DNA of 64,000 nucleotides from Bradyrhizobium sp. AS23.2 (GTDB taxonomy: Bacteria; Pseudomonadota; Alphaproteobacteria; Rhizobiales; Xanthobacteraceae), in the NCBI RefSeq assembly GCF_001908185.1, contig NZ_LGHM01000006.1, positions 1-64,000 of the forward strand, written 5' to 3'. Shown one piece after another: positions 43,771 through 52,443 of the stretch. The notes beneath the pieces were generated by a model. It ran no database searches. It was not told where the DNA came from and saw only the letters and a program-made list of their open reading frames with translations. The first letter of the stretch is position 1. The number at the start of each line of letters is the position of its first letter. The position numbers were made by a program, and so were the translations under genes.

Positions 43771-44811
43771 TTGAACACCACCATCATGCTGTTCCTGCTG
43801 CAGGACGGCATCACCAATGGCGCGATCTACGCGTTGCTCGGCCTGGCGCTGGTGCTGGTGTTCGCCGTCACCCGCGTGATCCTCATCCCCCAGGGCGAAT
43901 TCGTCACCTATGGCGCGCTGACCTATGCCTCGCTGGCCGCGGGCCAGATGCCGGGGACGGCAAAACTCGCCCTCGCCCTCGGCATCGGCGCCTTCGCGTT
44001 CGACCTGTTCGTGGCGCGCAAGGCGATGCACACACGGCTGATCGTGCGCAGCTTCCTCACCAACATCGTGCTGCCGGCCATCGTACTGGCGCTGACCATT
44101 TACTTCGCCGCCCAGAAGCCGCCGGTGGCGATCTGCATCGCGCTGTCGCTGGTGATCGTCGCGATGATCGGCCTGTATCTCTACCGCATCGCGTTCCAGC
44201 CGCTGGCGCACACCTCCGTGCTGGTGCTGCTGATCGCCTCGGTCGGCGTCCACCTCGCGCTCCAGGGACTGGGCCTCTTGTTCTTCGGCGCCGAAGGCCA
44301 GCGCGGACCGGCCGTGCTGTCCACCGCCTTCACCGCGGGCTCGCTGCGCTTCACCGGCCAGAGCATCACGGTCTACGCCATCACGATCGCCTTCATCGTC
44401 GGGCTCTGGCTGTTCTTCGGGCTGACGCTCTACGGCAAGGCGCTGCGTGCGACCGCCGTGAACCGGCTCGGCGCGCGGCTGGCCGGCATCCGCACCACGT
44501 TGTCGGGGCAGATCGCGTTCCTGCTGGCGTCCGTCATCGGCGCGCTGTCGGGCATCATGATCGTGCCGATCACGACGCTCTACTATGACTCCGGCTTCCT
44601 GATCGGCCTGAAGGGTTTTGTCGCTGCTATCATCGGCGGACTCGTCAGCTACCCCTTAACCGCCGTCGCGGCGCTCGTCGTAGGCATCGTCGAGGCGTTC
44701 TCGTCCTTCTATGCCTCCAATTACAAGGAGGTCATCGTTTTCATGCTCTTGATCCCCGTGCTGCTGCTGCGCTCGCTCGCCGCGCCCGCGGTCGAGGAAG
44801 AGAAGGACTGA
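43771..44811 (+). CDS. ABC transporter permease (LivH type)
   Basis: A Liv-type membrane subunit of 346 residues, longer than usual because of an inserted segment after the first helices (AFAFDLFVARKAMHTRLIVR and two more spans). The start is the TTG at 43771 after GAGGGGAG; an ATG 15 bases further in (MLFLLQDG) is possible. Family marks are DGITNGAIYALLGLALVLVF, VILIPQGEFVTYGAL, ALRATAVNRLGARLAGIRTT and PLTAVAALVVGIVEAFSSFY. It is divergent from the MarR regulator and six bases before the fused livM-livG gene. Its substrate is probably an aromatic acid, by analogy with cou genes, but that is inference. Confidence 0.87.
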   Translation: MNTTIMLFLLQDGITNGAIYALLGLALVLVFAVTRVILIPQGEFVTYGALTYASLAAGQMPGTAKLALALGIGAFAFDLFVARKAMHTRLIVRSFLTNIVLPAIVLALTIYFAAQKPPVAICIALSLVIVAMIGLYLYRIAFQPLAHTSVLVLLIASVGVHLALQGLGLLFFGAEGQRGPAVLSTAFTAGSLRFTGQSITVYAITIAFIVGLWLFFGLTLYGKALRATAVNRLGARLAGIRTTLSGQIAFLLASVIGALSGIMIVPITTLYYDSGFLIGLKGFVAAIIGGLVSYPLTAVAALVVGIVEAFSSFYASNYKEVIVFMLLIPVLLLRSLAAPAVEEEKD

Positions 44812-44817
44812 CGCGCG

Positions 44818-46587
44818 ATGCAGAGCCGGCTTCCCATCCTCATCTTCGCGCTTCTGATGGCAGCGATCCCGTTCGTACCGGGCGTGCCGCCGTTCTGGAT
44901 CGTGCTGCTCGACAATATCGGCCTCGCGGCTCTCGTCGCGATGGGCCTCGTGCTGCTCACCGGCGTCGGCGGGCTGACCTCTTTTGGACAGGCAGCTTTC
45001 GTCGGCTTCGGCGCCTATACCACCGCGGTGCTGTCGACGGCCTACGGCCTGTCGCCCTGGCTGACGCTGCCGCTGTCGCTCGCGGTCAGCGGCCTGTTCG
45101 CGGTGCTGCTCGGCCTGATCACCGTCCGCCTCTCCGGCCATTATCTGCCGCTCGGCACGCTCGCCTGGGGGCTCGGCCTGTTCTACCTCTTCAGCAAGCT
45201 GGAATTTTTGGGGAGAAACGACGGCATCTCGGCGATCCCGCCGCTGTCGATCGGCTCGTTCAAGATGCTCTCGCCCGGCTCGATCTATTACGCGATCTGG
45301 GTCGCCGTGCTCGTCTCGGCCCTGCTCACGATGAACCTGCTGGATTCCCGCACCGGCCGCGCCATCCGCGCGCTCCGGCGCGGCCATGTCGCGGCCGAGG
45401 CGTTCGGCGTGCACACGCCGCGCGCAAAGCTCCTGGTGTTCATCCATGCCGCGGTGCTCGCCGGCCTCTCCGGCTGGCTCTACGCGCATCTTCAGCGCGC
45501 GGTGACCCCGACGCCGTTCGGCGCGCACGCCGGCATCGAATATCTCTTCATCGCGGTGGTCGGCGGCGCCGGCTATGTCTGGGGCGGCGTGCTGGGCGCG
45601 GCGATCGTCGTGATCCTCAAGGAGGTGCTGCAAAGCTACCTGCCGCTGATCCTGCCCGGCTCCGGCCAGGTCGAGACCATCGTGTTCGGCATCATGCTGG
45701 TGGCGCTGTTGCAGCTCGCGCCCGGCGGCGTCTGGCCATGGCTGATGTCGTTCCTGCCCGAGCGCACCAGTGGCAAGAAGCCGGACACCTCGCTGAAGCT
45801 GGAGCAGCGCAGCCGCCCGGCAGGCCAGTCCGGCGTGCTGCTCCAGGTGGAGAAGGCGCGAAAGCAGTTCGGCGGCGTGGTTGCGGTCAACAACGTCTCC
45901 TTCGACGTCCAGGCCCGCGAGATCGTCGCGCTGATCGGGCCGAACGGCGCCGGCAAGAGCACGACGTTCAACCTCATCACCGGCGTGCTGTCGGCGACCT
46001 CAGGCTCGATCTCGGTGCTCGGGAAGAAGGTCGACAAGGCGCCGCCGCAGGAGATCGTCAAGCTCGGCATCTCGCGCACCTTCCAGCACGTCAAGCTCGT
46101 GCCTGACATGACCGTGCTGGAGAATGTCGCGATCGGCGCGCATCTGCGCGGCCATTCGGGGCCGCTCGCCTCGATGCTGCGGCTCGACCGCACTGATGAG
46201 GCCAAGCTGCTCGCCGAGGCCGCCCGCCAGATCGAGCGCGTCGGCCTCGCCGACCAGATGCATCAGCTCGCAGGCAGTCTCTCGCTCGGCCAGCAGCGCA
46301 TCGTCGAGATCGCGCGCGCCCTGTGCGTCGACCCGACGCTGCTGCTGCTCGACGAGCCGGCCGCGGGCCTGCGCCACATGGAGAAGCAGCGGCTCGCGAC
46401 GCTTTTGCGTGAGCTGCGCGACGGCGGCATGAGCGTGCTGCTGGTCGAGCACGACATGGGCTTTGTGATGAACCTCGCTGACCGCATCGTAGTGCTCGAT
46501 TTCGGCACCAAGATCGCGGAGGGTACGCCGGCCACGATCAAGACCAATCCCGAAGTGATCAAGGCCTATCTCGGAGTGGCGGCATGA
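44818..46587 (+). CDS. ABC transporter permease-ATPase fusion (LivM-LivG)
   Basis: Residues 1-310 are a LivM permease (LLTGVGGLTSFGQAAFVGFG, RALRRGHVAAEAFGVHTPRA, GGVLGAAIVVILKEVLQSYL). A linker of about 30 polar residues leads to a LivG ATPase (about 345-589) with GPNGAGKST, GISRTFQHVKLVPDMTVLEN, signature SLSLGQQRIVEIARAL, Walker B TLLLLDEPAAGL and the switch His in VLLVEHDMGFVM. Such fusions are known in aromatic-compound importers. The stop overlaps the next start (ATGA). No frameshift is needed, so the fusion is genuine. Confidence 0.92.
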   Translation: MQSRLPILIFALLMAAIPFVPGVPPFWIVLLDNIGLAALVAMGLVLLTGVGGLTSFGQAAFVGFGAYTTAVLSTAYGLSPWLTLPLSLAVSGLFAVLLGLITVRLSGHYLPLGTLAWGLGLFYLFSKLEFLGRNDGISAIPPLSIGSFKMLSPGSIYYAIWVAVLVSALLTMNLLDSRTGRAIRALRRGHVAAEAFGVHTPRAKLLVFIHAAVLAGLSGWLYAHLQRAVTPTPFGAHAGIEYLFIAVVGGAGYVWGGVLGAAIVVILKEVLQSYLPLILPGSGQVETIVFGIMLVALLQLAPGGVWPWLMSFLPERTSGKKPDTSLKLEQRSRPAGQSGVLLQVEKARKQFGGVVAVNNVSFDVQAREIVALIGPNGAGKSTTFNLITGVLSATSGSISVLGKKVDKAPPQEIVKLGISRTFQHVKLVPDMTVLENVAIGAHLRGHSGPLASMLRLDRTDEAKLLAEAARQIERVGLADQMHQLAGSLSLGQQRIVEIARALCVDPTLLLLDEPAAGLRHMEKQRLATLLRELRDGGMSVLLVEHDMGFVMNLADRIVVLDFGTKIAEGTPATIKTNPEVIKAYLGVAA

Positions 46588-47315
46588 GCGCGCTGTTATC
46601 CGTCACCGACGCCCACGTCGCCTACGGCAAGGTCGAGGCGGTGCGCTCGGTTTCGCTCGAGATCGGCCAAAACGAGATCGTCACCATCGTCGGCGCCAAC
46701 GGCGCAGGCAAGACCACGCTGCTCTCTGCCATCATGGGCATTTTGCCGCTGAAAGGCCGCGTCGCTTTTGCCGGCCAGGATCTCGCGCGGCTCGACATCG
46801 AGGATCGCGTCGCGATGGGGCTCGGGCTCGTGCCGGAGCACCGCGAGCTGTTCGTGACCATGAATGTCGAGGACAATCTCGAGCTTGGTGCCTTCCGCAT
46901 CGAGAGGAGCAAGGCGAAAGCCTCGATGGAGCGCGTCTACACGCTGTTTCCGCGGCTGAAGGAGCGACGCAAGCAGCTCGCCGGCACACTCTCCGGCGGC
47001 GAGCAGCAGATGCTCGCGATGGGCCGCGCGCTGATGGGCGAGCCGAAATTGCTGATGCTGGACGAGCCCAGTCTCGGCCTCGCCCCCATCATCGTCGCCG
47101 ACATTTTCCGGATCATCACCGAACTGCGCGCCAGCGGCGTCTCCGTGCTGCTGGTCGAGCAGAATGCGCAGGCCGCGCTGAAGATCGCGGACCAGGCCTA
47201 CGTGATGGAACTCGGCGAGTTCGTGCTGAGCGGCAAGGCCAGTGACATCGCGGCCAACGAACGGGTCGCGGCAAGCTATCTTGGTTTCCAGCACGAAGGC
47301 ACTGGTGTATTGTAG
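46584..47315 (+). CDS. ABC transporter ATP-binding protein (LivF type)
   Basis: The second ATPase of the MarR-linked importer. The 243-residue product has Walker A GANGAGKTTL, GLGLVPEHRELFVTMNVEDN, signature LSGGEQQMLAMGRAL, Walker B KLLMLDEPSLGLAP and VLLVEQNAQAALKIAD. Its start overlaps the fused gene. No substrate-binding protein follows; the next gene is LemA after a 215-base gap that shows no clear terminator. The binding protein must be encoded elsewhere or borrowed. Confidence 0.92.
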   Translation: MSALLSVTDAHVAYGKVEAVRSVSLEIGQNEIVTIVGANGAGKTTLLSAIMGILPLKGRVAFAGQDLARLDIEDRVAMGLGLVPEHRELFVTMNVEDNLELGAFRIERSKAKASMERVYTLFPRLKERRKQLAGTLSGGEQQMLAMGRALMGEPKLLMLDEPSLGLAPIIVADIFRIITELRASGVSVLLVEQNAQAALKIADQAYVMELGEFVLSGKASDIAANERVAASYLGFQHEGTGVL

Positions 47316-47530
47316 GTTGCCGCGCAGGCCGGCCTCCCGTCCAGAAAGTTCGTAGGTAACTGCGCGCAGAGCGGCGACACACGACAAAGATAGTACCGTC
47401 CTCGACCGGTCGCCCTTGGGATTTTGCCAAGTTTTCGGCCGGGTTCCGTCAGACAAGTGTTGCGCCGGCGTGGCGCCGGTGATCGTGCGATTGACCAGAC
47501 CAACAGTCCTCTCGTCGGAGGTCATGGCTC

Positions 47531-48127
47531 ATGAGTCCCGTCACAATTGCGCTGATCGTGCTTCTGGGCGTCGTGCTGCTGTTCGCCCTCTGGCTCATGG
47601 GCATCTACAACGGACTGGTGGTCGCCGCGAACCGCTTCAAGAACGCCTTCGCCCAGATCGACGTGCAACTCAAACGCCGCTACGAGCTGATTCCGAACCT
47701 GGTAGAAGCCGTCAAGGGCTACATGGCCCACGAGCGGGAGACGCTCGACGCCGTCATCAAGGCCCGCAACACCGCGATGGCGGCCGAGCAGAAAGTTGCC
47801 GCCAACCCCAGCGACCCGGCGGCCGTGAGGGAGCATAACCAGGCCGAGGCCCAGCTGGGCGGCATCCTGGGCCGGCTCTTTGCCCTGTCCGAGGCGTACC
47901 CGGACCTCAAGGCCAACCAGAACATGCTCGCCCTGCAGGAGGAGCTGAGCTCGACCGAGAACAAGATCGCCTTCGCCCGGCAAGCGTTCAACGACGCCGC
48001 CGCCACCTACAACATCCGGCGCGAGGTCTTCCCGGCCAACACGGTGGCCGGCGTGTTCGGCTTCAAGGAGGCGGCGCTGCTCGAAGCCCCAGAGACCGAG
48101 CGCTCAGCGCCCAAGGTGTCGTTCTAA
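47531..48127 (+). CDS. LemA family membrane protein
   Basis: LemA proteins have one N-terminal membrane helix and a long helical hairpin on the periplasmic or cytoplasmic face; function is poorly known but they often pair with M48 proteases. The 198-residue product starts MSPVTIALIVLLGVVLLFAL, followed by NGLVVAANRFKNAFAQIDVQ and KRRYELIPNLVEAVKGYMAH, the hallmark of the family. AYPDLKANQNMLALQEELSS and the NIRREVFPANTVAGVFGF end are also standard. GGAGG precedes the ATG by about eight bases. It lies 68 bases upstream of the M48 gene. Confidence 0.92.
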   Translation: MSPVTIALIVLLGVVLLFALWLMGIYNGLVVAANRFKNAFAQIDVQLKRRYELIPNLVEAVKGYMAHERETLDAVIKARNTAMAAEQKVAANPSDPAAVREHNQAEAQLGGILGRLFALSEAYPDLKANQNMLALQEELSSTENKIAFARQAFNDAAATYNIRREVFPANTVAGVFGFKEAALLEAPETERSAPKVSF

Positions 48128-48195
48128 CCCGGAACGTCCGCCGTTCCGATGCGTCCCGTGCTTCCGGTTCCACGCTCGCAAAGTCGTCTCTGACC

Positions 48196-50172
48196 ATGGC
48201 CACAAATTTCTTTCAGCAGCAGGATTCGGCCCGACGCAAGACCCTCCAGCTGGTGGTCTATTTCGTCCTGGCGATCCTGATTCTGATCGCCCTGGTGTAT
48301 GGGCTGTTGGTCGCGGTCAGCTTGGATAGCGGCCCCGAGCCGGTGTCCTGGTGGCAGCCGGAGCTGCTCCTGCTCGCGGCGCCGGGGGTGGGCCTCGTGG
48401 TCGGGGCTGCGAGCGTGTTCAAGGTGGCCCAGCTCTCGTCCGGCGGCCAGGCCGTCGCCCTGATGCTGGGTGGTGTGGAGGTGCCCGGCACGACCACCGA
48501 CGCGCGGGAGAAGCGACTGCTCAACGTCGTCGAGGAAATGGCGCTTGCCGCGGGAGTGCCGGTGCCCCCCGTCTATGTTCTGGCGGAGCCCGGCATCAAT
48601 GCCTTCGCGGCCGGTTACGCCCCGGGCGATGCCGTGGTCGCCGTCTCCCAGGGCTGCCTCAACTATTTGACCCGCGACGAGCTGCAGGGGGTGGTGGCCC
48701 ACGAGTTCAGCCACATCCTCAACGGCGACATGCGGCTCAACATCCGGCTGATCGGCCTGATCTTCGGGATCATGGCGTTGTCCATCATGGGCCGTATGCT
48801 CATGTTCACGTCCGGACGCTCTTCGGGAAGGAATGATTCCCGTGGCGGCCTGATGCTGCTGGGCCTGGGCGTGTTTGTGCTGGGCCTGGTGGGAGCGTTC
48901 TTCGGTCGGCTGATCATGGCGGCGGTGTCTCGGCAGCGCGAGTACCTGGCCGACGCCAGCGCCGTCCAGTTCACGCGCAATCCCGATGGCATTGGCGGAG
49001 CGCTCAAGAAGATCGGCGGGCTGGCCGAGGGGTCGCGCATCGCCAACCCACAGGCGGCCGAGGTCGGCCACATGTTTTTCGCCAACGCCTTCGCCGGCGG
49101 GGGGCTCGCCGGACTGCTGGCCACCCACCCGCCCCTCGTCGAGCGCATCCGCCGGCTCGATCCCCAGTTCGACGGCCAATTCCTGGAGGTGCGGCCGGTC
49201 AGTGTCGATCGGGAAGAACTCGAAGGTGCCCGCCGCAGCCGTGTCCCGCCGTTCGCCGGGATGCCGAGGTTACCGGGGTTGCCACAGGTGCCGTTGCCGA
49301 TTTTGAGGTTTGCCGACGAAGCGGCGTCCCGGGTCGGCCAGGTCGACCCGGAAGAAATCAGCCGCGCGAACGCGCTGCGCGACGGCATGCCCGACGTGCT
49401 CCGGGTCGCCGCTCAAGAGCCATTCAGTGCTCGCGCCCTGGTCTACGCCCTTCTCCTGGACCGGCGGGCGGACCTGCGGGACCTCCAGCTGACCCGGCTG
49501 AAGGCCGGCACTGGGCCGCACGACTTCGCCGAAACCTTGCGGCTGCTCGCCCCTGTCCAGGCCCTGCCGGACACGCACCGGCTGCCCCTTCTGGACCTGG
49601 CCATGCCAGCCCTGCGGCAGATGTCGCCCGGCCAGCACCGGTCTTTCCGCGCCGAAGTCGAGAGGCTCATGATCGCCGACCAGCGGCTAAGCCTGTTCGA
49701 GTACACCCTCCGCTGTGTGCTGCATCGCCATCTCGACTCCCAGTTCTTGCCGCAGCGTAAGACGCGCCCAGTGCACAACTCGCCGGAAAAACTGGCGCAC
49801 CCGGTGGCGGCGGTGTTGGCGCTATTGGCCTGGGAAGGTCAGTCGGAACGCGACCAGGCCGCCCCGGCCTTCGATACGGGCATGCGCAGCTACATCGGCG
49901 GTGACCACACCCACCGTCTGCCGCCACGAGAGGAATGCTCTCTCGCCGAGTTCGACGCGGCGCTGCAAACGCTCAATCAATCCGTCCCGGCCATCAAGCG
50001 CCGGATCGTCGTCGCCTGCGCGGCCTGCATCCTGGCAAACCAGCAGGTCACCGTCCGCGAAGCGGAGCTGCTCCGCGCCATTTGCGATACGCTCGACTGC
50101 CCGCTACCGCCGCTCGTCGTGGGGGAAGCGGGGGGAGGATCAACGACAGTGCAGGCATTTCGCCGAAGCTAG
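48196..50172 (+). CDS. M48-family membrane metalloprotease (HtpX-like) with long C-terminal domain
   Basis: A zinc endopeptidase in the inner membrane. Hydrophobic helices at about residues 15-40 and 52-72 precede the catalytic domain. The zinc motif is AHEFSHILNGD (His169, Glu170, His173), and the third ligand lies in SRQREYLADASAVQFTRN. Two more helices lie between them (GLIFGIMALSIMG and LMLLGLGVFVLGLVGAFF). Residues from about 330 to 658 form a soluble extension not found in HtpX, rich in helices and Pro linkers. The LemA-M48 pairing is conserved in many bacteria and suggests membrane-protein quality control. A terminator hairpin follows immediately. Confidence 0.9.
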   Translation: MATNFFQQQDSARRKTLQLVVYFVLAILILIALVYGLLVAVSLDSGPEPVSWWQPELLLLAAPGVGLVVGAASVFKVAQLSSGGQAVALMLGGVEVPGTTTDAREKRLLNVVEEMALAAGVPVPPVYVLAEPGINAFAAGYAPGDAVVAVSQGCLNYLTRDELQGVVAHEFSHILNGDMRLNIRLIGLIFGIMALSIMGRMLMFTSGRSSGRNDSRGGLMLLGLGVFVLGLVGAFFGRLIMAAVSRQREYLADASAVQFTRNPDGIGGALKKIGGLAEGSRIANPQAAEVGHMFFANAFAGGGLAGLLATHPPLVERIRRLDPQFDGQFLEVRPVSVDREELEGARRSRVPPFAGMPRLPGLPQVPLPILRFADEAASRVGQVDPEEISRANALRDGMPDVLRVAAQEPFSARALVYALLLDRRADLRDLQLTRLKAGTGPHDFAETLRLLAPVQALPDTHRLPLLDLAMPALRQMSPGQHRSFRAEVERLMIADQRLSLFEYTLRCVLHRHLDSQFLPQRKTRPVHNSPEKLAHPVAAVLALLAWEGQSERDQAAPAFDTGMRSYIGGDHTHRLPPREECSLAEFDAALQTLNQSVPAIKRRIVVACAACILANQQVTVREAELLRAICDTLDCPLPPLVVGEAGGGSTTVQAFRRS

Positions 50173-50272
50173 AGCCATTTCCGTTCCGATGGAATCGGAA
50201 CGGGGCTCTAGATTCTTTTTTGACGCGTTTTCTTGACGCGAACCGGTATCCACTTCGCTCGAAAACGTTCTA
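50169..50272. repeat. Terminator hairpin plus common GACGCGTTTTCTT... repeat
   Basis: CTAGAGCC (50169-50176) pairs with GGCTCTAG (50204-50211), with GTTCCGAT/ATCGGAAC extending the stem inside, followed by T-rich sequence; this can terminate the lemA-M48 transcript. The following GACGCGTTTTCTTGACGCG, with GAACCGGTATCCACTTCGCT after it, is a repeat I know as frequent in Bradyrhizobium and relatives. Confidence 0.75.
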
Positions 50273-50332
50273 GGAGCCACCACGTGCGTTGAGACAATGG
50301 CCGAGGTAGCGACCATTGCCTCAAGGCCGCAC

Positions 50333-50725
50333 TCATGCACCTCGCGCGTCGCGCACCGCCTGGGCGACCTTCGTCGCTTGGGACACTCGACCGATTTTTG
50401 CGCCTGTAATGATCTTTCTTCGACGTGTGCTCGCCTTCGGCATCATGCCTTCGTTCGCGGTCGCGCCGGCAGGGGGATAAGTTGTGAAGTTCGTGGCGCG
50501 ATGCAGCGCGAGAGCCTTCCGAGCCGCTTCGATATGTGCGGTCCGAACTGTCAGGTCGCGAAGACGCCTGAGCTCCTTGTTCAGCCGCTTCAGCGCCGCG
50601 GCGAAAACCTGCTTGCGCTCTGATGCATGTTCGGCGGTTCCTGGAAAGCTTGCTCCGCGTGTCTCAGCCTTTCCACGCCTCTCTCGCCGCCTTTGTCGGT
50701 CGAACGTTCGCTCCTTATCGTGCAT
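50333..50725 (-). CDS. Basic hypothetical protein (130 aa)
   Basis: No family is recognised. Starting at MHDKERTFDRQRRRERRGKA, the product is strongly basic and probably helical in the middle (FAAALKRLNKELRRLRDLTV, then RTAHIEAARKALALHRA), with a tail rich in Lys and Arg. The ATG overlaps the last codons of the small gene upstream by 11 bases in a different frame. An alternative upstream start exists but would read through that gene. The opposite strand also has an open frame of similar length, so coding status is uncertain. A DNA- or RNA-associated role would fit the charge but is only a guess. Confidence 0.38.
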   Translation of the reverse strand: MHDKERTFDRQRRRERRGKAETRGASFPGTAEHASERKQVFAAALKRLNKELRRLRDLTVRTAHIEAARKALALHRATNFTTYPPAGATANEGMMPKASTRRRKIITGAKIGRVSQATKVAQAVRDARGA

Positions 50726-50861
50726 CTTGCGCAAGCGGGGGGCGCATGGCCTCAAGCTCAACCACCTCGACGCCATAGATGGCGGGGTGGTGCGTGAGGC
50801 GGATCGTCTCATATTCTTCGTGGCTGAGGAGGCTGCGTTCGAACTTGCAAGGGACCGACAT
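50715..50861 (-). CDS. Small hypothetical protein (48 aa)
   Basis: ATGGAGGAATTGAA places GGAGG eight bases before this ATG, the best binding site in the neighbourhood. The product reads MSVPCKFERSLLSHEEYETI, then RLTHHPAIYGVEVVELEAMR, ending PPLAQDAR, and is compact and protein-like with no low-complexity stretches. It ends inside the start of the basic protein gene at 50333-50725, suggesting translational coupling. I do not recognise a family. The longer frame at the same locus in another phase (starting MEELKCRSL) uses the binding site as codons and is rejected. Confidence 0.55.
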   Translation of the reverse strand: MSVPCKFERSLLSHEEYETIRLTHHPAIYGVEVVELEAMRPPLAQDAR

Positions 50862-51038
50862 TTCAATTCCTCCATTTGACTTCTTGAAGTTCAGGAAGGA
50901 CTCATCCAGGTCAGTTTGATCATGTTATTGCGCGCAGGCGTGGCTCCGCTGTTGGCGAAATCTGAGGATGCTGGAGTGGACACTAGCCCCAAGCGCGCCA
51001 GTGCGGATCGTGAGTAATCTGCTCAATAAGTAATCTGC

Positions 51039-51476
51039 TCAATAATCGAGCCGCCCCCACCAGCAATTGTCGGCTGACTCAGCCCGCGGTCCTTTCTCCT
51101 CGGCTGGCGGGCCGAGATTCCATTTTGTCGCCAGGTCAATACAGAACAGCGTCATCCCGCCGCTCGTCCAGTCGTAGATCTTTTTGACCCGGTACATCGT
51201 TCCGCTTGGCCCGAAGCGGCTGCAGACGTTGGTGAACATGCCGGTCCCCGCCGCGGGCTTGTCCGGCAGGGGATGACGGTCGACAAAACGCAGCGCCGCC
51301 GAGAGGCCCTCCATGGCGTGCGTGCGTTCCAGCTCCTTGGTGTTCTCCAGATCGAAGCAGACGAGCGTTTGGCCCTGCAACGTGATGATATCGCGGACTT
51401 GGGGCCGCTCGGTTGCATGGGCTGAGGTGAGGGCAGCCGCGGCCAAAGCGGAAACCAGCAGAGACGACGGTTTCAT
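51039..51476 (-). CDS. Exported hypothetical protein (145 aa)
   Basis: AAGGGAGCC precedes the ATG. Residues 1-21 form a signal peptide (MKPSSLLVSALAAAALTSAH, then A) with cleavage near AHA-TE. The mature part, about 124 residues, contains four cysteines (LVCFDLEN, TNVCSRFG, TLFCIDLA, DNCWWGRLDY) that could form two disulfides in the periplasm. Conserved-looking blocks are VRDIITLQGQTLVCFDLENT and SGTMYRVKKIYDWTSGGMTL. No known domain is recognised. The gene stands alone. Confidence 0.7.
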   Translation of the reverse strand: MKPSSLLVSALAAAALTSAHATERPQVRDIITLQGQTLVCFDLENTKELERTHAMEGLSAALRFVDRHPLPDKPAAGTGMFTNVCSRFGPSGTMYRVKKIYDWTSGGMTLFCIDLATKWNLGPPAEEKGPRAESADNCWWGRLDY

Positions 51477-51696
51477 GGCTCTGGCTCCCTTTCACGATTT
51501 TCAGCCCTTCGGCATCCGCACGCGTCTCTGATCTTGTGCACACGGTCGCGTTTTGCGGAGGATGTATCCTTCGCCTCGAATGCGACGCCATTGCGGTCCG
51601 AAATCTTAACGGCTGTCCCATTTTTTGCGACCATCCACCCGCCGGCCAAGCATGGAGCGGCGCGCACCGGCGTGTGGCACTTTCCGTCGCTTGAAG

Positions 51697-52326
51697 TCAG
51701 TACGTCGCCGCGTTCTCGCCCTTCAGCGCCGCCACTTCTGCCTCCAGCTCCGCGATGCGCTGGTCCCGGGCTGCCAGCGCGGCCGCAACATCCGCCGCAT
51801 CGAACTTCTGCGGAATATGCTGCGCGCAGTTCGTGTCCCAGGCCGCGATCTTGAACACGATCACCTGCTCGGACCGCGCACGATATCCCCTGGGCATCAG
51901 CGACTGCGTCAGCGCCTCGTCGTCCTCGACCACGCGCGCCTCTCCCCAGATCTTCACCCGGCGGCGATGGGCGTAGTCCATCACGAAGATGTACGCCTTG
52001 GGATTCTCCGAGAGATTGCCTTGCGTCAGATATTGCTGGTTGCCGGCGTAATCCGCGAAGGCGAGCGTCTGCTTGTCCAGCACCTTCAAAAAGCCCTTCG
52101 GCCCGCCGCGGTGCTGGATATAGGGCTGGCCGTCGGCGGAGGCCGTGGCGAAATAGAAGCTGCTGGCATCGGCCAGGCGCGCGGCGAGGTCATCGTCGAC
52201 CTCGGTGCGCCAGCCGCGCTGCTCGACGCGGCCATAGGCCTCACGCGAACCCTTGCGCGCCTGGATCGCCTTCACTGCGGGCGTGAAGGCCACAGCGCTG
52301 GCATAGGTGCGGACTGCTGTCGTCAT
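51697..52326 (-). CDS. Pyridoxamine 5'-phosphate oxidase family protein (flavin-nucleotide binding)
   Basis: Proteins of this split-barrel family bind FMN and reduce or oxidise small molecules. The start is the ATG at 52326 after AGGAGATATTCCG; the open frame further upstream runs antisense to the LysR gene. The 209-residue product has ASSFYFATASADGQPYIQHR, GGPKGFLKVLDKQTLAFADY and RRRVKIWGEARVVEDDEAL, the usual FMN-barrel segments. A C-terminal helix (AALAARDQRIAELEAEVAAL) may form a coiled coil. It is divergent from a LysR regulator, which probably controls it. The substrate is unknown. Confidence 0.82.
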   Translation of the reverse strand: MTTAVRTYASAVAFTPAVKAIQARKGSREAYGRVEQRGWRTEVDDDLAARLADASSFYFATASADGQPYIQHRGGPKGFLKVLDKQTLAFADYAGNQQYLTQGNLSENPKAYIFVMDYAHRRRVKIWGEARVVEDDEALTQSLMPRGYRARSEQVIVFKIAAWDTNCAQHIPQKFDAADVAAALAARDQRIAELEAEVAALKGENAATY

Positions 52327-52425
52327 CGGAATATCTCCTGGAATTCCGGCGCATTCGCTGCGTCTTTCACCCGCCAAAATGGACCTTTCGTCGTTCAAAA
52401 CAATCGACCGTCTTGACACTTCATC

Positions 52426-52442
52426 ATTGCGATATATGCAAT
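52426..52442. promoter_or_regulatory. LysR-type binding site (T-N11-A palindrome)
   Basis: ATTGC-GATATAT-GCAAT is a 17-bp palindrome of the T-N11-A kind bound by LysR proteins. It lies two bases before the LysR start codon and about 100 bases from the divergent flavoprotein gene, suiting autorepression and activation of the neighbour. Confidence 0.6.
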
Positions 52443-52443
52443 A

